Shown: positions 40,862 to 50,988 of the stretch, piece after piece
Position numbering within the stretch: the stretch's first letter is position 1
Layout: the number at the start of each line of letters is the position of its first letter
NCBI GenBank assembly: GCA_963791905.1
Contig: CAWBTX010000006.1
Location: forward strand, 372,001 to 436,000
From: Gaiellasilicea sp963791905
GTDB lineage: Bacteria; Actinomycetota; Thermoleophilia; Gaiellales; Gaiellaceae
Reading direction: 5' to 3'
Length of the DNA: 64,000 bases
The notes under the pieces: model-generated
Told to the model about the DNA's origin: nothing
Seen by the model: the letters and a program-made list of their open reading frames with translations, nothing else
Databases searched by the model: none
Program-made: the position numbers and the translations under genes

Positions 40862-43795
40862 CTACCTGCGGCCGACGACCTCGCAGTCGCGCGCGACCGA
40901 GTCGATCCTGTCGGCGAGGACGGTGTCGCGGCCGCCGCCGCAGCGAATGACGTCGCGTGTGCGGTCGCGCGCAAGCACGCGGTCGTTGCCGGCGCCTGCG
41001 TCGATGACGTCCCGCCCGGCGCCGCCCGTGATCGTGTCGTTCCCCGCGCCGCCGAAGAGCCGATCCGGGCCGCCGCGGCCGTCGATCCGGTCCGGTCCTG
41101 CCCCGCCGCGGTAGACGTTGGCGCGGCTCGAGCCGCTCCAGGTGCGTCCTGTCGCCGTCGGGCTGGGAGTCGGAAGCACAGTCGCCGGCGCGAGCGGTGG
41201 AGCCGCGACGGGCGGTAGGAACGGCGGAGGAGGTGGAGGTGGCGGCGGCGGTGGGGGCGGCGGCGGCGTGGCGGCGGTCGTGAATGTGACCGTGGAACCG
41301 GCGACCGGCCCGCCGGCGGAGTTCGACGCAACGACGCGGAAGTGATACGTCGTCGACGGCTCGAGCCCGGTGAGGACGGCGGAGACGGGCTGCGGCGAGT
41401 CGCCGGCGGGCAGCGTCCCGGCCGGCGTCGCAGAGCCGAGCGCGACAGAGGTCCCGAACTGGAACGAGTACGTCGTCGCATTGCCGCCCGGATCGACCGT
41501 CGCCGCGACGGTCGCGCTGCCCGCGCCGATGCCGGTCGCCCCGCCGGTGGCCGCCGCCGGCGGCAGGTTCGGCAGCGTGGTGAACGTGCCGGCCGCGGAC
41601 TGCGCCGAGCCGAAGCTGTTCGTGCCGGACAGGCGGTAGTGGTAGACGGTGCCGGCCGCAAGCCCGGAGAGTGTGGCCGAGACCTGCGACGTCAGGTCGC
41701 CGCCGAGACTCCCGGCGGGGGTCGTCGACCCCAGCGCCGGCGAGACGCCGTACTCGAAGCTGTACGTCGTGACGGCGTTGTTCGCGTTCGCGAAGCCGTT
41801 CAGCGTGACGCCGGTCTGGCCGCGGTTGGTGGGCGGGCCGATCGTCAAGGTCGGGGCCGCCGCGATCGCGGTCGTGAAGCTGACCGCCGACCCTCGCCTG
41901 ACGCCGTGCTCGTTCTCGACGACGAGGCGGGCGTGATAGGTCGTCGTCGGCTCGAGACCGTCCACCTGCATCGACAGCGGCACCGCCGAGCCGCCCGCGC
42001 CGAACGGCAGCGGCTGCGTCGCGGTGAGCGCGGCGAAGCCGGGGTCGAGCGAGTACTCGAAGAACGCGTGGCCCGACCACCGATGCGGCTGCACCGTCCC
42101 GGCGAGTACCGCCGTGCGCCGGCCGACGCTGCTCGGGAACGAGGTCGTCGGTGTCGGCCGCACGGGTAGCCGCAGCCGTCCGGCGCCGAACGCGTTGTCC
42201 TTCCCGGCCGCGCCGAGGTCGGCGGCCGTGGCCTCGAGGCTGGCCTGCAGCTCGGCGGGGCCGAAGCCCGGATGGCGCTGCTTCAGGAGCGCGGCCGCTC
42301 CCGCCACGTGCGGCGCCGAGGCCGATGTCCCGCTGAAGCCGAAGCCCGACTTCTCGCAGGCGCTGAACGCGCCGTACGTGGCCGAGGAGACGCCGTCGAA
42401 GCCCGCGAGGTCGGGCTTGACCCCGCCGCCGATGACCGGTCCCTGGGAGCTGTACGAGGCCAGCGCCCCCGACTCCCAGCAGATCGCGCCGACCGCCAGC
42501 GCCTGCGGCCCCGAGGCGGGCTCGATGAGGCTGCCGGCCGCGACCTGGTGCTGCAGCGTCCCTCGCGCGGACGCGACGAGGAAGACGTCGAACCGGAGCG
42601 AGCTGCCGCCGGGCGGGCCTCGGATGACGAGCGAGAACGTGTCCTCGGCGCTCGACCAGAAGCAGAAGCCTTCGGCCGGCTGCTGCGTCCCCGTCTGCGG
42701 TCCGAACGAGCCCCCGAGCGTGTGGCCACCCGTCGTCTGCAGCTCGAGGTCGTAGTTGATCGCCGTCGTCGGCCAGGCATCCCACTTCACGTACGCGCAG
42801 ATCTGCTCGCCGGCCTTGGTCGCGAACTCGTTGCCCTCGTCGCCCGGAGCGAACTCGCCGAGCCCGTCGTTGTCGGCATCGACGAACGTCCCCGACCAGT
42901 GGTACTTCGCCGAGTTGCCTGCGGCGGCAACCCAAAGGATCCCGGCCGCGCGGGCGCGGGCGACCATGCCGTCCGGCGTGTCCGGGCCGCCGCTGCCGTC
43001 TCCGCGCGAGGTGTTGTGGAAGCCGCCGGACTGGTTGACGATCTGGATGCCGTTCGCGATCGCGTAGTCGACGGCGGCGCCCATGTCGACGGCGTCCTCG
43101 ACGCAGATCAGGTGCAGCTCCGCGTCCGGCGCGACCTCGTGGACGATCTCGGCGACGCCGGTGCCGTGCACGTGCTGCTCGAAGTCGGTGCAGTAGTTCT
43201 GCGTCTTGACCGCACTGCCGGGAGGCAGGTCGCCCGCGGCCTGGCGCAATGTGTACTGGGCGAAGCCGGCGTCGACGATGCCGATCTTCACGCCCGCTCC
43301 ACGCAGGCCCTCGTCGTGGGTCGCGCCGGCGTTCGACGCCTCGACGCCCTCGCCCGCTACCGCAGCGACATGGAAGCGCTGCGGCGCCTCCACACGATCG
43401 ATGCCGACCGCACGGCCGAGGCTCTCGAGCTCGCCGACCGGGACGAGCGCCTTCACGAGGTCGCCGTACGCGCGCACGACCCTCGCCCCGCGGGACGCCA
43501 GCGCGGCCAGAGCCGACGAGCCGAGACCCGGGTCCGCGCGGACGACGATCTCGACGCGCGTTCCGTTCGTGTCGAGGCCTGCTGCGCGCGCCTCGGCCAG
43601 GGCGGCTTCGGCACCTCTCGCCTGCTCGGCGTGGGCAACGTCGGCGACGGCCGACTCGAGCCCGGCAAGCGTGTGCCGGTCCGGCAGCGGGGACGCCGCG
43701 GGAGAAGCGCCCGCGCCGGCAGCCGCGGCTACGGCAAGCCCGGCTACGCCCGCCGCCACCAGCAGGCGCGCGGCTCGTCCTTTCCTCCCGCTCAT
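40862..43795 (-). CDS. Large secreted subtilase with Fn3-type domains, Pro-rich linker and RTX-like repeats
   Basis: A 977-residue S8 protease. ATG at 43795 is chosen for its signal peptide (RLLVAAGVAGLAVAAAAGAGASPAAS); the longer in-frame start adds non-secretory residues. Catalytic Asp is in VKIGIVDAGFAQ near residue 171, His in HVHGTGVAEIVHEVAP near 209, oxyanion Asn in VAAAGNSAKYH near 291, and Ser in GFSGTSASAPHVAGAAALL near 489. After the catalytic domain come three Fn3-like repeats (about 545-860) sharing the end YHxRLxxxNxxG. A run of about 14 prolines and a C-terminal block of calcium-binding RTX-like repeats (FGGAGNDTITGGAGRDVIDAG) follow. Likely extracellular, calcium-dependent and wall- or substrate-bound. 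Confidence 0.9.
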   Translation of the reverse strand: MSGRKGRAARLLVAAGVAGLAVAAAAGAGASPAASPLPDRHTLAGLESAVADVAHAEQARGAEAALAEARAAGLDTNGTRVEIVVRADPGLGSSALAALASRGARVVRAYGDLVKALVPVGELESLGRAVGIDRVEAPQRFHVAAVAGEGVEASNAGATHDEGLRGAGVKIGIVDAGFAQYTLRQAAGDLPPGSAVKTQNYCTDFEQHVHGTGVAEIVHEVAPDAELHLICVEDAVDMGAAVDYAIANGIQIVNQSGGFHNTSRGDGSGGPDTPDGMVARARAAGILWVAAAGNSAKYHWSGTFVDADNDGLGEFAPGDEGNEFATKAGEQICAYVKWDAWPTTAINYDLELQTTGGHTLGGSFGPQTGTQQPAEGFCFWSSAEDTFSLVIRGPPGGSSLRFDVFLVASARGTLQHQVAAGSLIEPASGPQALAVGAICWESGALASYSSQGPVIGGGVKPDLAGFDGVSSATYGAFSACEKSGFGFSGTSASAPHVAGAAALLKQRHPGFGPAELQASLEATAADLGAAGKDNAFGAGRLRLPVRPTPTTSFPSSVGRRTAVLAGTVQPHRWSGHAFFEYSLDPGFAALTATQPLPFGAGGSAVPLSMQVDGLEPTTTYHARLVVENEHGVRRGSAVSFTTAIAAAPTLTIGPPTNRGQTGVTLNGFANANNAVTTYSFEYGVSPALGSTTPAGSLGGDLTSQVSATLSGLAAGTVYHYRLSGTNSFGSAQSAAGTFTTLPNLPPAAATGGATGIGAGSATVAATVDPGGNATTYSFQFGTSVALGSATPAGTLPAGDSPQPVSAVLTGLEPSTTYHFRVVASNSAGGPVAGSTVTFTTAATPPPPPPPPPPPPPPPFLPPVAAPPLAPATVLPTPSPTATGRTWSGSSRANVYRGGAGPDRIDGRGGPDRLFGGAGNDTITGGAGRDVIDAGAGNDRVLARDRTRDVIRCGGGRDTVLADRIDSVARDCEVVGRR

Positions 43796-43929
43796 GCTCC
43801 CCCGTCTCCCCGTAGAACCAGCTACCGCACAGTGCCGTCGGCCGGTGCCCGTGTCAACCGACGCGGCCTGGCTCACCCGTTCGAGGGAGAGCCGCGAACC
43901 GGAAAACCCCGATGTTCCGAAGGAGCAGC

Positions 43930-46635
43930 ATGGACGATCCCGCACGCTCTCCTCTGCCGCAGGAGCCGGAGCCGAGAATCAGGCTCGTCTCCCCTGCGCT
44001 CGTCTCCCCTGCGCTGGTCTCCCCTGTCTTGGCCGACGACCCGCTGGTCGGGTCGTACCGGCGACTCGCGGACGTGTTCCACGACCTCCTCTCCGAGCAG
44101 AGCCTCGACTCGCTGCTCGTCCGCATCGCGGACACGCTCGACGAGATCGTCCCGTACGAGGCACTGCACGTCTACGAGGCCGACGAGCCCAAGCGCGAGC
44201 TCGTCCCGGCGCTCGTCCGCAGCGAGTGGGCGGAGGAGATCCTCAGCGAGCGCTTCCCGTTCGGGGAGGGCATCACCGGCTGGGCCGTCGACAACCGCGA
44301 GCCCGTCCTCGCGAATCAGGCTCACCTCGACCCTCGTGTCCGCTTCGTCCCCGGCACGCCGGTCGAGCCCGAAGCCCTCATCGTCGTGCCGCTCGTCGCC
44401 CGCGGGATCCTGAAGGGGACGCTGAACGTCTACCGGATCGGCGACGACGCCTCCTTCACCGAGCAGGAGTTCGAGCTCGCGAGGCGGTTCGGGGACGCGG
44501 CCGCGCTCGCGCTCGACAACGCACACATCCGCGCCAGGCTCGAGTACCAGGCCCAGACCGACTCCCTCACAGGCCTTTACAACCACCGCTACTTCCACGA
44601 GCGGCTGCGCCACGAGCTGACCAGGGCGTCGGGGTCGCACGTGGGTGTCGCGCTCGTGATGATGGACATCGACGACTTCAAGAAGGTGAACGACGTCTAC
44701 GGCCACGCCGTGGGCGACCAGGTGCTCACCGAGCTGGCCGCCGAGCTGCGCAGCGCCGTGCGCTCCACCGACGTCCTCTGCCGCATCGGCGGCGAGGAGT
44801 TCGCGGTCATCGTGCCCGCCGGCGCCGTTGCACACGCGGCAGCGCTCGCGGGCAGGCTCGCGCGGCGGCTGGAGCAGGTCGAGTTCGACCTTGCGGGCAG
44901 CATCGCCGTCTCGATCGGCGTCGCGCACGGCCCCGAGCATGCGGCCAACCCGCGCGAGCTGATCGCGTGCGCCGAGGCCGCGATGATGACGGCGAAGGCC
45001 CGCGGCAAGAACCAGGTCGTCCTCTTCGACGACAGCGCCACCGAGCGGCCGAACGTCGGGGAGGTACGCGAGGACGTCCGCTCGATCGCGCACCTCAAGA
45101 TGCTGCAGTCGCTCGGGGCGAAGCTGAACCGGCTCACGGACGTCGCCGAGATCGGCATGACGGTCGCGAACGAGCTCCGGCTGCTGATCGACTACCACAA
45201 CTGCCGCGTCTTCCTGCGCCGGGGCGAGGATCTCGTCCCGATCGCGTTCCAGGGCGAGCTCACCGCTCAGAAGGAGTCCGCGCTCGAGGTGCTGGCGACG
45301 AAGGTCGGGGTGGGGATCACCGGCCACGTCGCCGAGACCGGCAAGCCGCTCCTCCTCGGCGACGCGTCCGCCTGCGAGTTCTCCGTGCGGGTCGAGGGCA
45401 CGGACGACATCGAGGAGTCGATCATCGCCGTGCCGCTCAACTACGGGGCGCGCGTGATCGGCGCGATCGTGATCTCGAAGCTCGGCGTGAACCAGTTCGA
45501 CGAGGACGACCTGCGCTTGCTCGAGGTGCTCGCCGGCCACTCCGCGGTCGCCCTCGAGAACGCGAACCTCTACGAGGCGCAGCGCCGCGAGGCCGAGAGC
45601 GCGCACGCCCTGCTCGAGTTCGGCCGCGAGCTCGCCGGCGCCGAGGGTCTCGAACGCGTGCTGCGGCTCGTCGTCGAGGGGTCGGCGCGGATCGTCGGCG
45701 CACCCCACGCGTCGCTCTGGCTCCAGGAGCCCGGCTCCGGCGATCTCGTCGCCCGCGCCGCTGTCGGCTATGAGGACGGGCCAGAGGTCGTGGGTCGCCG
45801 CTTCGCGGCCGAGGCCGTCGAGCCGTTCACGACGCGGCTCCGCCCGTACTTCGTCGGTCCGAACGAGTACGAAGCCTTCTCGAATCCGCCCGCCGGCGGT
45901 TCAGGTGCGTACGCCGTCGCGCCGCTCTCCGTCGACGGACGCTGGGGCGTGATCGCGGTGGCCATCCCGTCGGAGGACGCCTTCGGCGATCGCGAGCTCA
46001 CGCTCCTCGACGGGCTCGCTCACCAGGCCAAGCTCGCGATCGCGAACGCGTCGAGCTTCGAGTCGCTCGAGCGAACGTTCCTCTCCACCGTCGAGGCGCT
46101 CGCGAACGCGCTCGAGGCGCGGGACGAGTACACCTCCTCGCACGCGCGCTGGATCACCGACACCGCCCTTCGTGTCGGCACCGAGCTCGGCCTCGACGGC
46201 GAGGCGCTGAAGCGGCTCGAGCTGGGCGCGCTCTTCCACGACATCGGCAAGATCGGGATCCCGAACTCGATCCTCCTGAAGCCCGGGCCGCTCGACGACG
46301 ACGAGCGCACGCTGATCGAGACGCACCCCGAGCTCGGCGAGAAGATCCTCGCGCCGATCGACCAGCTCGGCGACGTCTGCTCGATCGTCCGCGCCTGCCA
46401 CGAGCGCTGGGACGGCACGGGCTATCCCGACCGCAAGGCGGGCGAGGAGATCCCGCTCGAGGCGCGGATCATCTTCGCCTGCGACGCCTACCACGCGATG
46501 ACGACCGACCGTCCCTACCGCGGGCGCCTGCCGGCGGAAGAGGCGTTGCACCGCCTCGAAGAGGCGGCCGGGACACAGTTCGACCCGGCCGTGATCGAGA
46601 TCTGCCTGCGCGTGCTCCAGCCGCCGCTGGACTGA
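43930..46635 (+). CDS. GAF-GGDEF-GAF-GAF-HD-GYP cyclic-di-GMP signalling protein
   Basis: A 901-residue cytoplasmic protein able in principle both to make and to break cyclic di-GMP. Order: a short N-terminus with a repeated VSPAL segment; GAF 1 (about 40-195); GGDEF with the intact active site RIGGEEFAVIV near residue 287; GAF 2 (about 375-540); GAF 3 (about 550-700); HD-GYP with ALFHDIGKIGIPNSIL near 769 and HERWDGTGYPDRK near 828. No membrane helix, so it senses soluble ligands through its GAF domains. ATG at 43930 is preferred to 43912 because AGGAGC lies correctly before it. Divergent from the subtilase gene with a 134-bp gap. Confidence 0.92.
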   Translation: MDDPARSPLPQEPEPRIRLVSPALVSPALVSPVLADDPLVGSYRRLADVFHDLLSEQSLDSLLVRIADTLDEIVPYEALHVYEADEPKRELVPALVRSEWAEEILSERFPFGEGITGWAVDNREPVLANQAHLDPRVRFVPGTPVEPEALIVVPLVARGILKGTLNVYRIGDDASFTEQEFELARRFGDAAALALDNAHIRARLEYQAQTDSLTGLYNHRYFHERLRHELTRASGSHVGVALVMMDIDDFKKVNDVYGHAVGDQVLTELAAELRSAVRSTDVLCRIGGEEFAVIVPAGAVAHAAALAGRLARRLEQVEFDLAGSIAVSIGVAHGPEHAANPRELIACAEAAMMTAKARGKNQVVLFDDSATERPNVGEVREDVRSIAHLKMLQSLGAKLNRLTDVAEIGMTVANELRLLIDYHNCRVFLRRGEDLVPIAFQGELTAQKESALEVLATKVGVGITGHVAETGKPLLLGDASACEFSVRVEGTDDIEESIIAVPLNYGARVIGAIVISKLGVNQFDEDDLRLLEVLAGHSAVALENANLYEAQRREAESAHALLEFGRELAGAEGLERVLRLVVEGSARIVGAPHASLWLQEPGSGDLVARAAVGYEDGPEVVGRRFAAEAVEPFTTRLRPYFVGPNEYEAFSNPPAGGSGAYAVAPLSVDGRWGVIAVAIPSEDAFGDRELTLLDGLAHQAKLAIANASSFESLERTFLSTVEALANALEARDEYTSSHARWITDTALRVGTELGLDGEALKRLELGALFHDIGKIGIPNSILLKPGPLDDDERTLIETHPELGEKILAPIDQLGDVCSIVRACHERWDGTGYPDRKAGEEIPLEARIIFACDAYHAMTTDRPYRGRLPAEEALHRLEEAAGTQFDPAVIEICLRVLQPPLD
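43984..44028 (+). repeat. Three 15-bp tandem repeats in the GGDEF/HD-GYP gene
   Basis: CTCGTCTCCCCTGCG occurs twice and a third copy has three changes (CTGGTCTCCCCTGTC). They encode VSPAL-VSPAL-VSPVL in the N-terminal segment. The multiple-of-three unit means copy-number change would keep the frame. Confidence 0.8.
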
Positions 46636-46639
46636 TTCG

Positions 46640-46762
46640 TCAGGCGGACTCGCGCTGCTGCTTGCGCCGGTCGAGGTCGGCCTGCGCCTTCTCCGCGAGC
46701 TCCCGCAGGTGCCTCGCGTTGGCCAGCGCCCGCTCCTGGCGCAGCCGGTCCTCGTCACTCAT
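46640..46762 (-). CDS. Small charged helical protein (40 aa)
   Basis: Encodes MSDEDRLRQERALANARHLR continuing ELAEKAQADLDRRKQQRESA, 40 residues and highly helical with K/R/E-rich heptads. It overlaps the 43-residue gene upstream by 8 bp and lies behind treY on the same strand. The ribosome site AAGAGG is close to the ATG. Function unknown; the helix could be a small coiled coil that partners its neighbour. Confidence 0.45.
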   Translation of the reverse strand: MSDEDRLRQERALANARHLRELAEKAQADLDRRKQQRESA

Positions 46763-46886
46763 CCTCTTCCGCTTCACCGTCGTCACCTCCCAGGAGTCGT
46801 TCGATCTTCACGAGCGTCGCGTTGATGTCGCTCACATTGAAGAGTAGACCGACGATCTCGTCACGCTCCACCAGCGGCTCGCTCAT
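46755..46886 (-). CDS. Small acidic protein behind treY (43 aa)
   Basis: Encodes MSEPLVERDEIVGLLFNVSD followed by INATLVKIERLLGGDDGEAEEDE. Hydrophobic residues are spaced every three to four positions (I, V, L, L, F, V, I, L, V, I, L, L), suggesting an amphipathic dimerisation helix with an acidic tail. It starts 51 bp after the treY stop and overlaps the 40-residue gene. Together they look like an uncharacterised small-protein pair at the end of the treZ-glgX-treY operon. No ribosome site is obvious. Confidence 0.45.
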   Translation of the reverse strand: MSEPLVERDEIVGLLFNVSDINATLVKIERLLGGDDGEAEEDE

Positions 46887-46936
46887 GAGTGAACGGTGCC
46901 GCAGCGGCGGCCGCGGCGCAAGATGGCCGTTTCGAC

Positions 46937-48847
46937 CTACACTCGCTCCGCCACGAGCAGCGTCGGCGTGCGGTAGACGTCGCGCCACTCGCCGGCCGTC
47001 GGCGGCTCGCGGAGCTCGCCTCGCAACGCGACCGCCACCTTGACCTCGCCGCCGCGCAGGAAGGCGACCGTGTCCGGGCCTGCCTCGAGCGGCTCGTATG
47101 AGCCCGCGAACGCCGCCGGGCGCCGCGCGCGCAAGGCGAGCGTCCGCCGGATCAGGTCGAGCTTCGCCGGCGGCTCCGGCGAGGCCAGCGCCCGTCGCCG
47201 CGCCTCCCAGTCGACCGGCCGCCGGTTGTCTGGATCGACCAGCGCCAGGTACGGCAGCTCGTCCCCCTGGTAGAGGTCGGGCACGCCGGGGCAGGTGAGC
47301 TTGAGAAGGGTCATCCCGAGCGAGACGCGCTCGCCGTCGGTCGCGAGCCGCTCGGCGAAGGCACGAACCTCCTCGTCCTCGAGCAACCTTACGGCGTAAG
47401 CCTGCGCGCCCGCCTCCCACTCGTGGTCCTGGTCGATCCAGCTCGTGTGCACCTTCGCCTCGCGGAGCGCCTTCTCGAGATAGAGCTCGAGGCGCTCGGC
47501 GGTCAGCGGCCACGCGCCGACGACCGTCTGCAGGATCAGGTACGCCTCGTTCGCGTCCCGCCAGCCGTCGAGCCGCGGCCGCACGAGCGACTCCCACTCC
47601 CGGGGCCGGCCCGCGAGGCAGACGAGCCGGGCACGGACGTCGGCCGAGCGCTTCGCGTCGTGGGTCATCGTCGCGAGCAGGTGGCGCGGGAACCTCGCGC
47701 CGCGCTCGAGATTGGAGCGGTGGAACTCCGCGACCGACATGGTGAAACGCCCCGGAGCGCCGCCGACCTCGTTGAGCGCCAGCAGGCGGTTGAAGCGGTA
47801 GAACGCCGTGTCCTCGACGCCCTTCGCGTGCACCGGCGGCGTCGTCTGCTGAAAGCGGACGACGAAGGCGTCGTGGCCGCGCTCCTCGAGCAGCAACAGC
47901 CGGGCGAGCTCGGCCGGGAGCGCCGCCTGCTCGACCGGCGCCCGATCGGCGTTCTCGACCCGCCCCGTGTACGGCTCGACGTACGTGCGGTAGACCGGGA
48001 GCGCCGCCAGCGCCGCGGGCAGATCGACGTCCAACGACGGCAGGAGTGACTGCAGGCGCTCCGCCTCCTCCGAGAACGTCGTGCTCGCCTCGTGCAGCTT
48101 GCATTCACGCGCGATCTCGTCGAACGCCCGCCGGTCGCCCGAGATCTCCTCGTAGAGCTCGGTCAGCGGCTCCTCGCCGGCCGGGTCGACGAAGAGCGCG
48201 CAGACCTCGTTCAGGAACTCGTAGCCGGTCGTGCCCTCCACCGGCCAGTCGCGCAGCTGCTCGCCCGGCTCGAGGATCTTCTCGACCCAGACGTGCTCGA
48301 TGCCGGCCTCCCGCAGCCGCTCGAGGTACCGCCGAGGCCCGGCGAGCCCGTCGATGTGGTCGACGCGGAGCCCGTCCAGCAACCCCTCCTGCGCCAGCTC
48401 GATCACCTTCGTGTGCGTGACCTCCCAGACCTCCGGGTCCTGGACGCGCACGCCGCCGAGCTCGCCGACGTCGAAGAAGCGCCGGTGCGAGCCCGTCCGC
48501 CAGTCGAGGTCGAAGAAACGCGCCCGCCACAGGGGGTCGCGCCAGAACGGGCTCTCGTCGGTGGCCGCCATGTGGTTCGGGACGATGTCGAGCACGACGC
48601 CGAGCCCGTCGTCGCGAGCCGCGCCGCACAGGGCCCGGAACTCCTGCTCGCCGCCGAGCGACTCCGAGATGTGGGTCGGGTCGACGACGTCGTAGCCGTG
48701 CGTCGAGCCCTCGCGGGCCTGGAGCGACGGCGAGAGGTAGAGGTGCGAGACGCCCAGGTCGCGGACGTAGGGCACGAGCTCCCGCGCGGCGGCGAAGTCG
48801 AGCTGAGGCCCGAGCTGCAGCCGGTAGGTGCAGCGGAAGTCCGCCAC
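46937..48847 (-). CDS. treY: Maltooligosyltrehalose synthase
   Basis: A 636-residue GH13 enzyme that converts the reducing-end alpha-1,4 bond of maltooligosaccharides to alpha,alpha-1,1, making maltooligosyltrehalose. The start is family-typical (FRCTYRLQLGPQLDFAAARELVPYVRDLGVSHLYLSPSLQA). Catalytic residues are Asp in LLDGLRVDHIDGL near residue 162, Glu in HVWVEKILEPGE near 188, and the Asp of TMTHDAKRSADVRAR near 395. It is shorter than the usual ~720-780 residues, mainly in the middle insertion. GTG start one base after the glgX stop. Works with TreZ and GlgX to make trehalose from glycogen. Confidence 0.94.
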   Translation of the reverse strand: MADFRCTYRLQLGPQLDFAAARELVPYVRDLGVSHLYLSPSLQAREGSTHGYDVVDPTHISESLGGEQEFRALCGAARDDGLGVVLDIVPNHMAATDESPFWRDPLWRARFFDLDWRTGSHRRFFDVGELGGVRVQDPEVWEVTHTKVIELAQEGLLDGLRVDHIDGLAGPRRYLERLREAGIEHVWVEKILEPGEQLRDWPVEGTTGYEFLNEVCALFVDPAGEEPLTELYEEISGDRRAFDEIARECKLHEASTTFSEEAERLQSLLPSLDVDLPAALAALPVYRTYVEPYTGRVENADRAPVEQAALPAELARLLLLEERGHDAFVVRFQQTTPPVHAKGVEDTAFYRFNRLLALNEVGGAPGRFTMSVAEFHRSNLERGARFPRHLLATMTHDAKRSADVRARLVCLAGRPREWESLVRPRLDGWRDANEAYLILQTVVGAWPLTAERLELYLEKALREAKVHTSWIDQDHEWEAGAQAYAVRLLEDEEVRAFAERLATDGERVSLGMTLLKLTCPGVPDLYQGDELPYLALVDPDNRRPVDWEARRRALASPEPPAKLDLIRRTLALRARRPAAFAGSYEPLEAGPDTVAFLRGGEVKVAVALRGELREPPTAGEWRDVYRTPTLLVAERV

Positions 48848-48848
48848 G

Positions 48849-50960
<2,112 letters not shown>

Positions 50961-50966
<6 letters not shown>

Positions 50967-50988
50967 GCGTCGAGCCTCATGCGTCGAG
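50961..50988. repeat. 14-bp tandem duplication at the treZ/glgX junction
   Basis: CCTCATGCGTCGAG occurs twice in tandem (50961-50974 and 50975-50988). On the coding strand each copy contains GCATGAGG, so treZ ends in the first copy met by the ribosome (TGA at 50979-50977) and glgX starts in the second (ATG at 50966-50964). One copy would give a 4-bp ATGA overlap like those seen throughout this window. Confidence 0.85.

Noticed and set aside
41218..41278. GGC/GGT-rich tandem repeat
   Set aside because: It is the complement of the polyproline linker codons of the subtilase, not an independent repeat element.
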